A stretch of 64,000 nt of DNA from Alicyclobacillus herbarius DSM 13609. Its GTDB lineage: Bacteria > Bacillota > Bacilli > Alicyclobacillales > Alicyclobacillaceae. A program made the position numbers and the translations under genes. How positions within the stretch are numbered: the stretch's first letter is position 1; the number at the start of each line of letters is the position of its first letter. Shown piece by piece: positions 1 through 9,125 of this stretch. The DNA is taken from contig NZ_AUMH01000008.1 in NCBI RefSeq assembly GCF_000430585.1, positions 1 through 64,000 on the forward strand, written 5' to 3'. The notes beneath the pieces are model-generated. The model worked only from the letters and a program-made list of their open reading frames with translations. It was not told the origin of the DNA and ran no database searches.

Positions 1-5
1 CGGGG

Positions 6-116
6 CTATTCGGCAGGCTCAATCTCGAAGCCGAAATCCTCAATCATCCTCCAATCGGCCTCGGCCGCCTGTCCTGGTGTGGTGAGGTAATCCCCATCGT
101 CAAAACAAACATACAA
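6..116 (-). CDS. possible small acidic protein (36 codons), unrecognised
   Basis: A short minus-strand frame opens at a TTG and ends at a TAG at positions 8-6. The product is acidic, with FDDGDYLTTPGQAAEADWRM in the middle and a Glu/Asp-rich end. Residue choice looks more like real coding sequence than chance, but there is no clear ribosome site: only a G-rich stretch, itself part of the terminator hairpin of the upstream gene. It could also be the tail of a decayed longer gene. No function can be assigned. Confidence 0.22.
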   Translation of the reverse strand: MYVCFDDGDYLTTPGQAAEADWRMIEDFGFEIEPAE

Positions 117-125
117 ACACGACAA

Positions 126-162
126 GGGCTGCCCCCGTCTAGCGACGGGGTTGGGGCAGCCC
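126..162 (-). terminator. hairpin terminator of the repeat-protein gene
   Basis: GGGCTGCCCC (126-135) pairs perfectly with GGGGCAGCCC (153-162), and inside it CCGTC pairs with GACGG, giving a long GC stem with a small bulge. Read on the minus strand it begins 20 bases after the stop of the repeat-protein gene and is followed by a moderately T-rich stretch. Confidence 0.7.
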
Positions 163-181
163 GTTCTTGCCGTGCAAGCTG

Positions 182-1156
182 TTACTGATATGAACGGCTG
201 TTATAGTTCGTCTGGCTTGGACCCCGGCGGTCGGTTGCCTGGTGGTCCGCCTGCAGAACCTGCTGTACACCCGCGTTAGACCCAAACGACTGCCCATACT
301 GGGCGTTCGACGCCGGGGTGTGGTAGTTTCCAGCCACCTGCGTGTTGTAGTTGGTGTAGCTGGGGCCCTCCCGCCGGTCGGTGGCCGCGGTGCGGTCCGC
401 CTGCATGACCTGGCTAATTCCTGCACTGTTCACCTGCTGTCCATACTGACCCGCCTGTGCGCCGTAGGCGTTGCTGTGCCCGGTCGATTGGGTGTTGTAG
501 TTGGTGTAGCTGGGCCCTTCCCGCCGGTCGGTGGCCGCGGTGCGGTCCGCCTGCATGACCTGGCTAATTCCTGCACTGTTCACCTGCTGTCCATACTGAC
601 CCGCCTGTGCGCCGTAGGCGTTGCTGTGCCCGGCCGATTGGGTGTTGTAGTTCGTGTAGCTGGGACCCTCCCGCCGGTCGGTGGCCGCGGTGCGATCCGC
701 CTGCATCACCTGGCTAATTCCTGCACTGTTCACCTGCTGTCCATACTGACCCGCCTGTGCGCCGTAGGCATTGCTGTACCCGGCCGATTGAGTGTTGTAG
801 TTCGTGTAGCTGGGTCCCTCGCGCCGGTCGGTGGCCGCGGTGCGATCCGCCTGCATGACCTGTTGAATGGTGGACGACGAAAAACCGGGCGGCTGATACG
901 CCTGCCCCGCATACGTCGCTGACGCGTATCCACCAAACTGGCTGCTTGCTTGTGCACCCGATTGTTGAATCGCCTGTGCCACGCGGTCGCACAGCTGCAC
1001 GCACTGTTGCAGCTGCTGAGCCGCCTGGGACTCGCGGGACGCCATCGTGGCGCCAGTGGGCGACTGATGCAGCATTTGCGCATTCTGCTGCTCATTAGCC
1101 GCCAATTGCTGACAAATTGCGCGAATCTGCTGTAGTTCTTGCAGAGCCTGATGCAT
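182..1156 (-). CDS. Gln/Ala-rich protein with tandem 50-residue repeats, function unknown
   Basis: 324 residues. The ATG follows AGGGGAGGA at good spacing. Residues about 1-75 form a Gln/Ala-rich helical stretch with a CVQLC pair of cysteines. From about residue 98 the protein consists of a 50-residue unit repeated three times plus a diverged copy, each containing QVMQADRTAATDRR and SYTNYNTQS. There is no signal peptide or membrane segment. The composition (Q, A, Y, S, N, little hydrophobic) resembles spore-coat or gamma-type small acid-soluble spore proteins, which also repeat Q/N-rich units, but I recognise no family and the resemblance is only in style. It stands alone with its own terminator. 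Confidence 0.75.
   Translation of the reverse strand: MHQALQELQQIRAICQQLAANEQQNAQMLHQSPTGATMASRESQAAQQLQQCVQLCDRVAQAIQQSGAQASSQFGGYASATYAGQAYQPPGFSSSTIQQVMQADRTAATDRREGPSYTNYNTQSAGYSNAYGAQAGQYGQQVNSAGISQVMQADRTAATDRREGPSYTNYNTQSAGHSNAYGAQAGQYGQQVNSAGISQVMQADRTAATDRREGPSYTNYNTQSTGHSNAYGAQAGQYGQQVNSAGISQVMQADRTAATDRREGPSYTNYNTQVAGNYHTPASNAQYGQSFGSNAGVQQVLQADHQATDRRGPSQTNYNSRSYQ
361..865. repeat. tandem 150-bp coding repeat (three units plus part of a fourth)
   Basis: Units start at 361, 511, 661 and (partial) 811, with an exact 150-base period and only a few substitutions between copies. Because the period is 50 codons, copy-number change keeps the frame of the minus-strand gene. Confidence 0.92.
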
Positions 1157-1332
1157 TCCTAGTCCTCCCCTTGTAGAATGCGAGATCCATTAGACCTCTT
1201 CCCTAATCTGCGCGTGACCTGGAATCTTATGCAGGACACGGCACCACCTCGTATTCCAGTTCCATCCATGTAGACTTCCGTAGAAAGCCCACATGTTTCC
1301 GCAACAAGAGGTACACCTTATTGAGGGAATTT

Positions 1333-2493
1333 ATGGCGTGCAAAGAGGGGATGAATTTGAAGGCCGTCACGTTTCAGGCACCTAAACAGGTGCAGGTCAA
1401 AGATATGCCCGATCCAGGTATCGAGAAACCGGACGATATTATCGTACGGATCACGAAGACTGCTATTTGTGGGTCCGACTTACACCTTTTACACGGGATG
1501 ATTCCCAATCTTCATCCCGATACGGTGATTGGGCATGAGCCGATGGGCATCGTCGAGGAAGTAGGGCCAGAGGTCGAGCGGGTCAAGAAGGGAGACCGGG
1601 TGGTCATTCCGTTTAACATCGCCTGTGGGCATTGCTTTTATTGTCGGCGTGGGCTCGAAAGCCAGTGTGACCATGCCAATCCGCATGGGGATAGTGGCGC
1701 GTATTTCGGGTACTCCGAAACGTTTGGCGGTTATGAAGGCGGACAGGCTGAGTATCTACGCGTCCCGTTTGCGAACTTTGTCCCGTTCGTTGTTCCACCA
1801 GACTGTGAACTGCCGGATGAATACTTGCTGTTTCTCTCGGACGTTTTGCCCACGGCCCTTTGGAGTGTCGAGAACGCCGGCGTGAAACATCACGATACGG
1901 TGGTCATCCTGGGCTGTGGTCCGATCGGCCTAATGGCGCAAAAGTTTGCCTGGTGGGCAGGGGCGAAACGCGTGATTGCACTCGATTACCTTCCGTACCG
2001 GCTTGAACATGCCCATCGCATCAACCAGGTGGAGACGTTGAACATTGAGGAGGAAGAAAACATCGGCACCTACGTGAAGGAAATGACGCATGGTGGGGCC
2101 GACGTGGTGATTGACTGCGTCGGCATGGACGGCAAAATGACAGTCGTCGAGAAGGTCGAATCCCTGCTCAAATTGCAGGGTGGAACCTTGGGAGCGATTC
2201 AAATAGCCGCCCAGGCGGTGCGCAAGGGCGGCACGATTCAGCTCACGGGTGTCTACGGGATGCGGTATAACGCGTTTCCGCTCGGCGATTTATTCGCCCG
2301 CAACATCACGCTCAAGATGGGGCAAGCCCCCGTAATCCGAAGAATGGAACGACTGTACAAGATGGTGGCCGACGGTCGGATTGACCCTACCGACATCATC
2401 ACCCACCGACTTCCCCTGGCCGAAGCCGAAGAAGCATACCGTTTGTTTGATGGCAAAGAGGATGGGTGCATCAAAGTGGTCCTTAGCCCTTAA
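1333..2493 (+). CDS. zinc-dependent alcohol dehydrogenase (FdhA/threonine-dehydrogenase-like MDR family)
   Basis: Medium-chain NAD(P)-dependent dehydrogenase of 386 residues from ATG 1333. TTG 1321 and ATG 1351 are alternative starts; GAGGG just upstream favours 1333. Catalytic zinc site: CGSDLH and GHE near the N-terminus. Structural zinc: CGHCFYCRRGLESQC. Rossmann motif VILGCGPIG. The loop after the structural zinc is long, as in glutathione-independent formaldehyde dehydrogenase-like proteins. The substrate cannot be told from sequence. It precedes the mannitol operon on the same strand, but a separate promoter lies between, so it is probably its own unit. Confidence 0.85.
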   Translation: MACKEGMNLKAVTFQAPKQVQVKDMPDPGIEKPDDIIVRITKTAICGSDLHLLHGMIPNLHPDTVIGHEPMGIVEEVGPEVERVKKGDRVVIPFNIACGHCFYCRRGLESQCDHANPHGDSGAYFGYSETFGGYEGGQAEYLRVPFANFVPFVVPPDCELPDEYLLFLSDVLPTALWSVENAGVKHHDTVVILGCGPIGLMAQKFAWWAGAKRVIALDYLPYRLEHAHRINQVETLNIEEEENIGTYVKEMTHGGADVVIDCVGMDGKMTVVEKVESLLKLQGGTLGAIQIAAQAVRKGGTIQLTGVYGMRYNAFPLGDLFARNITLKMGQAPVIRRMERLYKMVADGRIDPTDIITHRLPLAEAEEAYRLFDGKEDGCIKVVLSP

Positions 2494-2546
2494 CCAGTTC
2501 TTCAGTTTTGTCGCAATAGCCCGCGTCAGACCTGAATTTGTTTGTA

Positions 2547-2575
2547 TTGACCCCTCTTCCGACCCCTCGTAGAGT
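2547..2575 (+). promoter_or_regulatory. probable sigma-A promoter of the mtl operon
   Basis: TTGACC (2547-2552), 17-base spacer, TAGAGT (2570-2575), 50 bases before the mtlA start. The weak -10 box fits an activator-dependent promoter such as those controlled by MtlR; I could not identify an MtlR site with confidence. Confidence 0.5.
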
Positions 2576-2624
2576 AGACATGTGGCGGATTTGTGTCACA
2601 GGTTCAACCATGAAGGGGGTTTCA

Positions 2625-4133
2625 ATGATGGCGGTTCCAGCGACAGCAATGCCAGGGTCAGACGCCGGGGCCCGTACCGCTTTACAGCGATTTGGTGGTT
2701 TTCTGGCCGGCATGGTGATGCCGAATATCGGCGCATTTATCGCCTGGGGACTCATTACGGCATTCTTTATTCCAACCGGTTGGCTGCCCAATCCAAAACT
2801 GGCGCAGTTGGTGACACCGTTTGTCAACTTCTTGATTCCGTTACTCATCGGGTATACGGGCGGTAAGCTGGTGCACGGAGAGCGCGGCGGCGTGGTAGGC
2901 GCTATCGCCACGGCTGGGGTGGCCGTCGGATCGGCCGTGCCGATGTTCATAGGCGCGATGATCATGGGGCCTTTGGCTGGGTATCTAATGAAAACGTTTG
3001 ATAGCGCGGTTAAAGATCGCATTCCGGCCGGCTTCGAGATGTTGGTCAACACGTTCTCCGCGGGCATTCTCGGTGGTATATTGGCGATTTTGGCGTTTTT
3101 GGTCGTAGAGCCTGTCATGACGGCCTTATCGGTTGCTCTGGGGGCTGCGGCCCAGTGGGTGACCTCGATTCATCTGTTGCCGTTGATAGCGATTTTCATT
3201 GAGCCGGGAAAGATTCTATTTCTGAACAACGCTATCAATCACGGCATTCTCGATCCGCTCGGGCTTCAGCAGGCGAAGCAGACAGGGAAGTCTATCTTCT
3301 TCTTACTGGAGACGGATCCGGGTCCGGGGTTGGGCATCTTGCTCTCCTATTGGCTGTTTGGCAAAGGAAACGCTAAGCTGTCTGCTCCAGGTGCAATTTT
3401 GATTGAGTTTTTCGGCGGGATTCACGAAATTTACTTTCCCTACGTTTTGATGAAGCCGATTCTTGTCTTGGCGGTAATTGGCGGCGGCATTGCGGCGGAC
3501 GCCACTTTCATGTGGACAGGAGCAGGGCTGGTGGCCACTGCCTCGCCAGGAAGCATCATCGCAGAAATTATGATGTCCCCGCGCGGCGGACTGCTGCCGG
3601 TCTTGTTTGGCATCTTTGTCGGCGCGGCGGTCTCGTTCCTCATCGCAAGCCTGCTCCTGCGTACAGTCAAAGGTGAGGAAGGAAATCTGGATGAAGCGAA
3701 GCAGCGGGTACGCGGGATGAAGCTGCAGAGTAAGGGCATGGTGGTGCCGGCTCGCGCGGAAGGTGTCAGGTCGGTTTCTGAGGCTGCTGTGGACTCGCCG
3801 ACGATGAAACGCACCGTGACCGAGACGGGGACTCGTACCCTCGACCGTATACCCGACAAGGTGGTGTTTGCTTGTGAGGCGGGCATGGGTTCCAGTGCGA
3901 TGGGGGCCTCAATTCTCAAAAAGCGCCTGCAGGCTGCTGGCTTCAAGATGGACGTGAGCCACGTTCCGGTCAATCAAATTCCATCGGATGCCACGGTCGT
4001 CTTTACGCAGCAGAGTCTGGCCGGGCGTGCCCGCCAGGTGGTTCCACAGGCGAAGATTTATGTCATCGACAATTTTTTGGACAAGGCCACATATGATTCG
4101 TTCGTCGAAGATTTGAAACGCATTTCGGAGTGA
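2625..4133 (+). CDS. mtlA: PTS mannitol transporter subunit EIICB
   Basis: Membrane permease that imports and phosphorylates mannitol to mannitol-1-phosphate. 502 residues from ATG 2625, chosen because AAGGGGG sits five bases upstream. The EIIC part (about 15-350) has many membrane segments and the family signature MVMPNIGAFIAWG. A linker leads to the EIIB domain, whose phosphocysteine is Cys417 in VVFACEAGMGSSAMGA. There is no EIIA domain; that is supplied by mtlF two genes downstream. It overlaps the region just before mtlR, so the two are translationally coupled. Confidence 0.96.
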   Translation: MMAVPATAMPGSDAGARTALQRFGGFLAGMVMPNIGAFIAWGLITAFFIPTGWLPNPKLAQLVTPFVNFLIPLLIGYTGGKLVHGERGGVVGAIATAGVAVGSAVPMFIGAMIMGPLAGYLMKTFDSAVKDRIPAGFEMLVNTFSAGILGGILAILAFLVVEPVMTALSVALGAAAQWVTSIHLLPLIAIFIEPGKILFLNNAINHGILDPLGLQQAKQTGKSIFFLLETDPGPGLGILLSYWLFGKGNAKLSAPGAILIEFFGGIHEIYFPYVLMKPILVLAVIGGGIAADATFMWTGAGLVATASPGSIIAEIMMSPRGGLLPVLFGIFVGAAVSFLIASLLLRTVKGEEGNLDEAKQRVRGMKLQSKGMVVPARAEGVRSVSEAAVDSPTMKRTVTETGTRTLDRIPDKVVFACEAGMGSSAMGASILKKRLQAAGFKMDVSHVPVNQIPSDATVVFTQQSLAGRARQVVPQAKIYVIDNFLDKATYDSFVEDLKRISE

Positions 4134-4138
4134 TGCCC

Positions 4139-6268
4139 ATGAATCGGCACCTGTCGGCCCGGCAGTCGTTCGTCCTGCGAGCCGCGGCGGAGCCGCGGGG
4201 AGTCGATGTGGAGTCAGTGGCGCAGCAGCTGGGCGTCAGTCGCAGGACCTTGCAGCGTGACCTAAGAGCAGTACAGGCGTACTTAGAGCCGTTTGGAGTC
4301 AAGCTGGTGAGCGACGAGGTTGGGGTTTGGCGCCTGGCCGGTTCCCGGCAGGCCGTGGTGGATGCGGTCTCGGGAATCCCGCGCAAGGCACAGCCCGTAC
4401 CCTTAAATCCTTCGGATCGGACCTGGCTGGCTGCGGTCGAACTTTTGACGGCTGATGGACCTGTTAAGTTGGCCTATCTCAGCCGTCGAATGAACCTGGC
4501 GCCGGCAAGCATCAGCCACCTGCTCGACGGGCTGGAAGATTGGTTTGCCCAGTATGGCCTCCATTTGATTCGGCGCCGCGGGTACGGCGTTGAGGTGACC
4601 GGGGACGAGCGCCAGCGACGGATGGCCCTCGTCGAGCTGATTCACACCGGTACTCAGACGCGTTTTTTGCTCACGTTGGCGCATCGTGAAGCGGCACAAG
4701 CGTCCTCAACGCCCGCCGAGGAAGGAACCAAGGCGTCCGGCGACGCCCAGTGGCAGTTTTTAATCCGTTACTTAGGAATCAATGAGGTCACACGCGCCTA
4801 TGAGGTTGTCAAGTGCGAGCTTTCTTCGTTCGATCCGCCCTTGGACGAGGCGGGCTTTTCTGCGTTCCTGCTGCACGTCCTGATTGTCCTCGCCCGACTG
4901 CGGGACGGTCAGGTCCTGCCGGAACGGTACGACATCGGACAAGCCCGTGACGCGGCGGCCGGCCGCGACCGGAAGGTCGTCGCTCGTATTCTAAAGCGCT
5001 TGGCGCCGGAAGCCAGTGGCCTTGACGCAGAAATTGACGACCTCGCGATGCATTTGCGCGGGGCAAAGGTACAGTTGACGGAACAGAATCTCCTCCTACC
5101 GGCCAACGTGACGGAACTCCAGTTTGCGCACCGGCTGGCTGAATCCATCGGCAAGCGGCTGAATTTCCCGCTGGAGGCGGACAAGCAATTTACGGTGGGG
5201 CTGGCCCAACACCTGGAGCCGGCCATGCACAGGATGGCGACCGGTCTGTCTATCCGTAATCCGCTGCTGGATGAGGTTCGTCACCGCTACCCGGACGTAT
5301 ACGCCGCTGCCTTTGCGGCCTGCCGCGAAGTGTTTGTCGATGCCGGTTTTGTTGTGCCCGAGGCGGAGGTGGGCTACATTGCGATGCACGCCGGTGCTGC
5401 TCTGGAACGCTGGCGTGTTCACCAGCGCCCGCGTGTACGCATTGTCTGTCCCAATGGAATCAGCTCTGCTGAACTGTTGGCCAGCCGTATCCGCGCCGAG
5501 TTGCCGCAGCTAGAAATTGTCGGCATTGGGGCCCTGTGCGGTGGCAATGAGGTGGATTGTGACTTCATCCTGAGCACGGTGCCGTGGAGTTCTGAACAGG
5601 GGGTGCCGATTGTCGTGGTCTCGCCGTTTCTCCCGCCGGAGGATGTCGACCGCGTCCGGGAGGAGGCAGCTGTTATATCCGCAGAACGGTCAGAGGAAAC
5701 CGCGTTCCACAGAGGGACATCCGTAATACGAGCGGATCGCCCGCGGGTACGTGCATTCCGGACCGTCTCCGCTCCGTCGGCCCACGCCGTGCAGGAACGG
5801 TGGGGTGTTCACGATTGTCCGACCGTCCGGGTGGACGTTTGGGAAAGCCATTCCCCTGGGATTCAAGCATTGGTGCAAGAGATTGCCGGACGGGTGGAGG
5901 AATCGGCTGACAGTGTGGCCGAGGTGCAAGAGGCACTCTGGCAGCGAGAAAGGCAAGGAAGCGTCATCCTTCCCGGAGCTGGGCTGGCCTTGTTGCACGC
6001 CCGTGTCGGTAGCCTCCACCGTCCGTATGTGGGTGTGGTCCGCCTATCGAGTCCCCTCTTGATGGCAGGGGTCGGCGGACAAGCAGAACCGGTACGCACC
6101 GTACTTGTGCTACTGGCGCGGGCGGATGAACCCCCAGAGGTGTTGTTGCAGCTCGGACAGCTCAGCCGTGCCCTGGTGGAGGACCCCAAATGGGTCATGG
6201 CCTTGCATACAGCGGATGCTGCAACCCTGACCGTCGAAGCAAATCGAATGATGAAGAAGCGGGAGTGA
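4139..6268 (+). CDS. mtlR: mannitol operon transcriptional activator MtlR (HTH-PRD-EIIB-EIIA)
   Basis: 709 residues. ATG 4139 is preferred because GGAG lies eight bases before it; GTG 4130 and ATG 4133 are in frame. Order: DeoR-like HTH (about 5-60, SRRTLQRDL), second HTH (about 85-145), two PRD modules (about 190-410), a GatB-like EIIB domain with Cys437 in IVCPNGISSAEL, and an EIIA-Mtl-like domain with His620 in LLHARVG. In the family, phosphorylation of the PRDs by HPr and of the EIIB/EIIA-like domains by the mannitol PTS sets activity. All the expected phosphoacceptor regions are present, so regulation is probably intact. Confidence 0.93.
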   Translation: MNRHLSARQSFVLRAAAEPRGVDVESVAQQLGVSRRTLQRDLRAVQAYLEPFGVKLVSDEVGVWRLAGSRQAVVDAVSGIPRKAQPVPLNPSDRTWLAAVELLTADGPVKLAYLSRRMNLAPASISHLLDGLEDWFAQYGLHLIRRRGYGVEVTGDERQRRMALVELIHTGTQTRFLLTLAHREAAQASSTPAEEGTKASGDAQWQFLIRYLGINEVTRAYEVVKCELSSFDPPLDEAGFSAFLLHVLIVLARLRDGQVLPERYDIGQARDAAAGRDRKVVARILKRLAPEASGLDAEIDDLAMHLRGAKVQLTEQNLLLPANVTELQFAHRLAESIGKRLNFPLEADKQFTVGLAQHLEPAMHRMATGLSIRNPLLDEVRHRYPDVYAAAFAACREVFVDAGFVVPEAEVGYIAMHAGAALERWRVHQRPRVRIVCPNGISSAELLASRIRAELPQLEIVGIGALCGGNEVDCDFILSTVPWSSEQGVPIVVVSPFLPPEDVDRVREEAAVISAERSEETAFHRGTSVIRADRPRVRAFRTVSAPSAHAVQERWGVHDCPTVRVDVWESHSPGIQALVQEIAGRVEESADSVAEVQEALWQRERQGSVILPGAGLALLHARVGSLHRPYVGVVRLSSPLLMAGVGGQAEPVRTVLVLLARADEPPEVLLQLGQLSRALVEDPKWVMALHTADAATLTVEANRMMKKRE

Positions 6269-6276
6269 GAGGTATG

Positions 6277-6708
6277 ATGGAACTTTCGGAAAAAGACATT
6301 CTTGTAGGCCTTGCTCGGGAAGGGAAGTATGAAGCCATTCGCCGGGTGGGACAGCAGCTGGTTGACAACGGGTATGTGGAGGCCGGCTATATTGACGGCA
6401 TGATTGCCCGTGAAGACAGCCTGACCACATATATCGGCAATGGCGTCGCTATTCCACACGGTCTGCCTGAATCGATGCCCTTCATTCGTGAATCTGGAAT
6501 CGTGCTTGCCCAATATCCGGAGGGTGTGGATTTCGGCAGCGGTAATGTAGCCCGTCTGGTCATAGGCATCGCGGGGCGCGGTGACGAACATGTAGAGGTC
6601 CTCGGCAAGATTGCGAATGTGTGCCTGGAGAACGAGAATGTGAAGGCCATGGCCACGGCAACCGATGCCCGGCAAATCCTCGACATTCTCCGGAGGGAGG
6701 GCCTCTGA
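6277..6708 (+). CDS. mtlF: PTS mannitol EIIA component
   Basis: Cytosolic phosphocarrier of 143 residues that takes phosphate from HPr and passes it to the EIIB domain of MtlA. Starts at ATG 6277 (ATG 6274 adjoins it) after GAGAGG. Active-site His61 is in GVAIPHG. It begins eight bases after mtlR stops and its stop overlaps the mtlD start (ATGA), so the four genes form one tight operon. Confidence 0.95.
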   Translation: MELSEKDILVGLAREGKYEAIRRVGQQLVDNGYVEAGYIDGMIAREDSLTTYIGNGVAIPHGLPESMPFIRESGIVLAQYPEGVDFGSGNVARLVIGIAGRGDEHVEVLGKIANVCLENENVKAMATATDARQILDILRREGL

Positions 6709-7868
6709 TGAAGGCGGTCCACTTTGGCGCCGGCAATATCGGGCGTGGGTTCATTGGACAACTCCTTCATCAATCCGGCTACGACCTGGTGTTCGCCGAT
6801 GTGGCGGAAGGGTTGGTTGAGGAGATCAACCGCCGCGGTCGCTACCGTGTCTGCATCGTCGGCGACACTCTGCAAACGGAATGGGTGGACGGGGTTCGTG
6901 CGGTCCGGCTGAACTCGGGCGAGTGTGTGGATGACGTCGTTATGGCCGATATAATTACCACCGCGGTCGGTGTTGGAAACTTGTCCGCAGTGGCGGATGT
7001 GTTGGCGGAAGCTATTCGCCGCCGCGCGGCCGCCGGCCACGTAAACGTGCAAAACGTACTGGCCTGTGAGAATGCGTTGTATGCGACACAGCAGCTGAAA
7101 GAGGCTGTCTTCGCCAAGCTGAATGACTCGTTGCGCCAGTTTGCAGAGACATACATCGGTTTTGCCAACGTTGCGGTTGACCGGATTGCGCCCAATCACC
7201 GTCCCGATACGAATACGGAGCCGCTGGATGCGTACGTGGAGCCGTTCTTTGAGTGGGACATAGAACGTTCTGCCCTCAGAGGCAACCTCCGGATTCAGGG
7301 GGCGCACCTGGTTGACGAGTTAGGCCCGTATTTGGAACGCAAACTGTTTTTACTCAACGGGGCCCATGCGATTCTGGCTTACGTTGGTTATTTATACGGC
7401 TGTCGGACGATTGACGAAGCGGCTGCTCACCCAGCCGCCGCAGCGGTTGCCCAGGGTGCCCAGGCTGAAGTTATAGCGGCGATGGCGCGGAAACACGCGG
7501 CTACCTTCTCGGCCAATGACCTGATCACGTACGCGGACAAGGCATTCGTACGTTTTCGCAATCCGTACCTCGGTGACGAAACCGTACGCGTCGGGCGCGA
7601 TCCCATCCGTAAGCTGGGCCCCAATGACCGTCTCGTCGCACCTTTGCAGCTCTGCCAGCGCTACGACCTACCGTTTGACCATATGGTAACCGGTATTGCA
7701 GCTGGCTATCGCTTCGACTACCCGGGCGATCCGGAAGCTGAGCAACTGCAGAAGATGATTCGTGAGCAAGGGCTGGCTGCGACGATTCGGGTCGTGAGTG
7801 GTATCGAGGACAGTAGGGTTTCAAGTCGTATCGCAAGCGCATATGAGGTCTTTTCTTCCGCCGAATAA
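6708..7868 (+). CDS. mtlD: mannitol-1-phosphate 5-dehydrogenase
   Basis: Oxidises mannitol-1-phosphate to fructose-6-phosphate with NAD+. 386 residues, the usual length. The N-terminal nucleotide-binding motif is HFGAGNIGRGFIG; the C-terminal catalytic region carries the family pattern KLFLLNGAHAILAYVG. The ATG lies within the mtlF stop (ATGA) and follows GGAGGGAGG. It completes the mannitol route begun by MtlA. Confidence 0.96.
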   Translation: MKAVHFGAGNIGRGFIGQLLHQSGYDLVFADVAEGLVEEINRRGRYRVCIVGDTLQTEWVDGVRAVRLNSGECVDDVVMADIITTAVGVGNLSAVADVLAEAIRRRAAAGHVNVQNVLACENALYATQQLKEAVFAKLNDSLRQFAETYIGFANVAVDRIAPNHRPDTNTEPLDAYVEPFFEWDIERSALRGNLRIQGAHLVDELGPYLERKLFLLNGAHAILAYVGYLYGCRTIDEAAAHPAAAAVAQGAQAEVIAAMARKHAATFSANDLITYADKAFVRFRNPYLGDETVRVGRDPIRKLGPNDRLVAPLQLCQRYDLPFDHMVTGIAAGYRFDYPGDPEAEQLQKMIREQGLAATIRVVSGIEDSRVSSRIASAYEVFSSAE

Positions 7869-7884
7869 ATCTTCATAAAACGGT

Positions 7885-7926
7885 GGCCAACACTGGACTG
7901 ACATATTCGTAGTTGCAGTGTTGGCC
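7885..7926 (+). terminator. inverted repeat after mtlD, possible terminator
   Basis: GGCCAACACTG (7885-7895) and its exact complement CAGTGTTGGCC (7916-7926) lie 16 bases after the mtlD stop, with a 20-base loop. There is no U-tract, so it may end the mtl transcript inefficiently or protect its 3' end. Confidence 0.45.
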
Positions 7927-7994
7927 GCTAACAAGGATTTGCCTCTAGCGTGCCTCTTCGACAATCATCCATTTGCAAAAAACAAAAAATTTAC

Positions 7995-8024
7995 TTGACG
8001 TGAAATTAAAATTAGCGATAAAAT
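7995..8024 (+). promoter_or_regulatory. sigma-A promoter of the lacI-type regulator/alpha-galactoside unit
   Basis: TTGACG (7995-8000), 18-base spacer, TAAAAT (8019-8024) in an AT-rich stretch, 52 bases before the regulator start. No CG-centred LacI-type palindrome was seen around it. Confidence 0.6.
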
Positions 8025-8075
8025 GTATTCGTAATTTAGTAATCTCAATAAAGCCTTCGTGGAGTGTATCCAGGT

Positions 8076-9074
8076 ATGACTACGATGCGGGATGTAGCGG
8101 AACTTGCGAATGTGTCGACAGCAGTGGTTTCCCGCGTGCTGAATGGCGACCGTACTTTGGCGGTATCGGATAATACCCGTCAGCGCGTTTTGGAAGCGGC
8201 AAAAAAGTTGAATTATCGAGTAAAAACAAGACGTCGTTTAAGTAAAAATAAGGACTCGCAATCTCTCGATCGCATTGCTATCATCCGGTTTCAATCGGAA
8301 GAGATGGAAAAGGAAGATCCATATTTTTCATATATTCAAAGGGGCATTGAGCTAGAGGCGCTGAGACTCGGGACCGTTGTCCACACCTACCATTGGAACG
8401 ACGAAGAACTTGGACTTAAGCAAAAAGCTTCCGATTACGACGGAATTATTGTCGTGAATGGCGATAATTTCAATCCCGAATGCCTAGGCGCGAAACGACT
8501 CACGTTTGTCGATTATTGCCCAGATGTGAACCGTTATACCTCGGTCGTGGTGGACTTTAACCAGGCCACAAGAACTGTTTTACAACACCTCGTCCAATTA
8601 GGACATGAGAAGATTGGATTCATAGGAGGAGGGAGGCCGTTCGGTAAGGATCCCAGACACTTGGCGTACGAATCCTTCATGAGAGAGATTTGTAGATTTT
8701 CCGAGGATGATATTTTTATCGGTGATTGGGCCATGGGTTCGGGCTATGAGTGTATGATGGAGGCTTTAAGCAAGAGTAATCGACCAACCGCATTTTTCGT
8801 CGCGAGTGATCCAATGGCGATTGGGGCACTTCGAGCCATTCACGAGTGTGGGCTAAAGGTGCCTACCGACATCGCGGTGGTCGGGTTTGACGACATCGAA
8901 ACCGCAGCGTACGTATCCCCCTCACTGACGACCATTCATGTGAACACAGAGTTGATGGGTAGGTTGGCAGTTCGCTTGTTGCAAAGACCCTTGGATGAGG
9001 ACGTCCCGGTTCAAGTCCATGTCCCTTTTCACTTAGTGATTCGAGAGACTTGCGGTGGAGCTGCCGATTGTTGA
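8076..9074 (+). CDS. LacI-family transcriptional regulator
   Basis: 332 residues from ATG 8076, with GGAG of GTGGAGTG upstream; GTG 8064 is an in-frame alternative. N-terminal HTH MRDVAELANVSTAVVSRVLN, hinge, then a periplasmic-binding-protein-like effector domain ending in the typical VGFDDIETAAYVSPSLTTI motif. It heads the alpha-galactoside transport and hydrolysis genes and probably represses them in the absence of melibiose or raffinose-type sugars (inference from position). It and its downstream genes are visibly AT-richer than the mtl genes. Confidence 0.9.
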   Translation: MTTMRDVAELANVSTAVVSRVLNGDRTLAVSDNTRQRVLEAAKKLNYRVKTRRRLSKNKDSQSLDRIAIIRFQSEEMEKEDPYFSYIQRGIELEALRLGTVVHTYHWNDEELGLKQKASDYDGIIVVNGDNFNPECLGAKRLTFVDYCPDVNRYTSVVVDFNQATRTVLQHLVQLGHEKIGFIGGGRPFGKDPRHLAYESFMREICRFSEDDIFIGDWAMGSGYECMMEALSKSNRPTAFFVASDPMAIGALRAIHECGLKVPTDIAVVGFDDIETAAYVSPSLTTIHVNTELMGRLAVRLLQRPLDEDVPVQVHVPFHLVIRETCGGAADC

Positions 9075-9125
9075 GGTATCAACGGGTGAATCCGATGAAT
9101 CCGCTTCCAGAATGAGGTGTTGACG

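Noticed and set aside
361-865. regular repeats that could suggest a CRISPR array
   Set aside because: Units abut without spacers, have a 50-codon period and lie in one reading frame; no cas genes nearby. The same holds for 62711-62926.
242-922. 226-residue plus-strand ORF opposite the repeat gene
   Set aside because: It is the complement of the 150-bp repeats; the minus strand has the better ribosome site, composition and terminator.
2483-3118. 211-residue minus-strand ORF
   Set aside because: Shadow of mtlA, where the plus-strand frame carries clear EIIC motifs.
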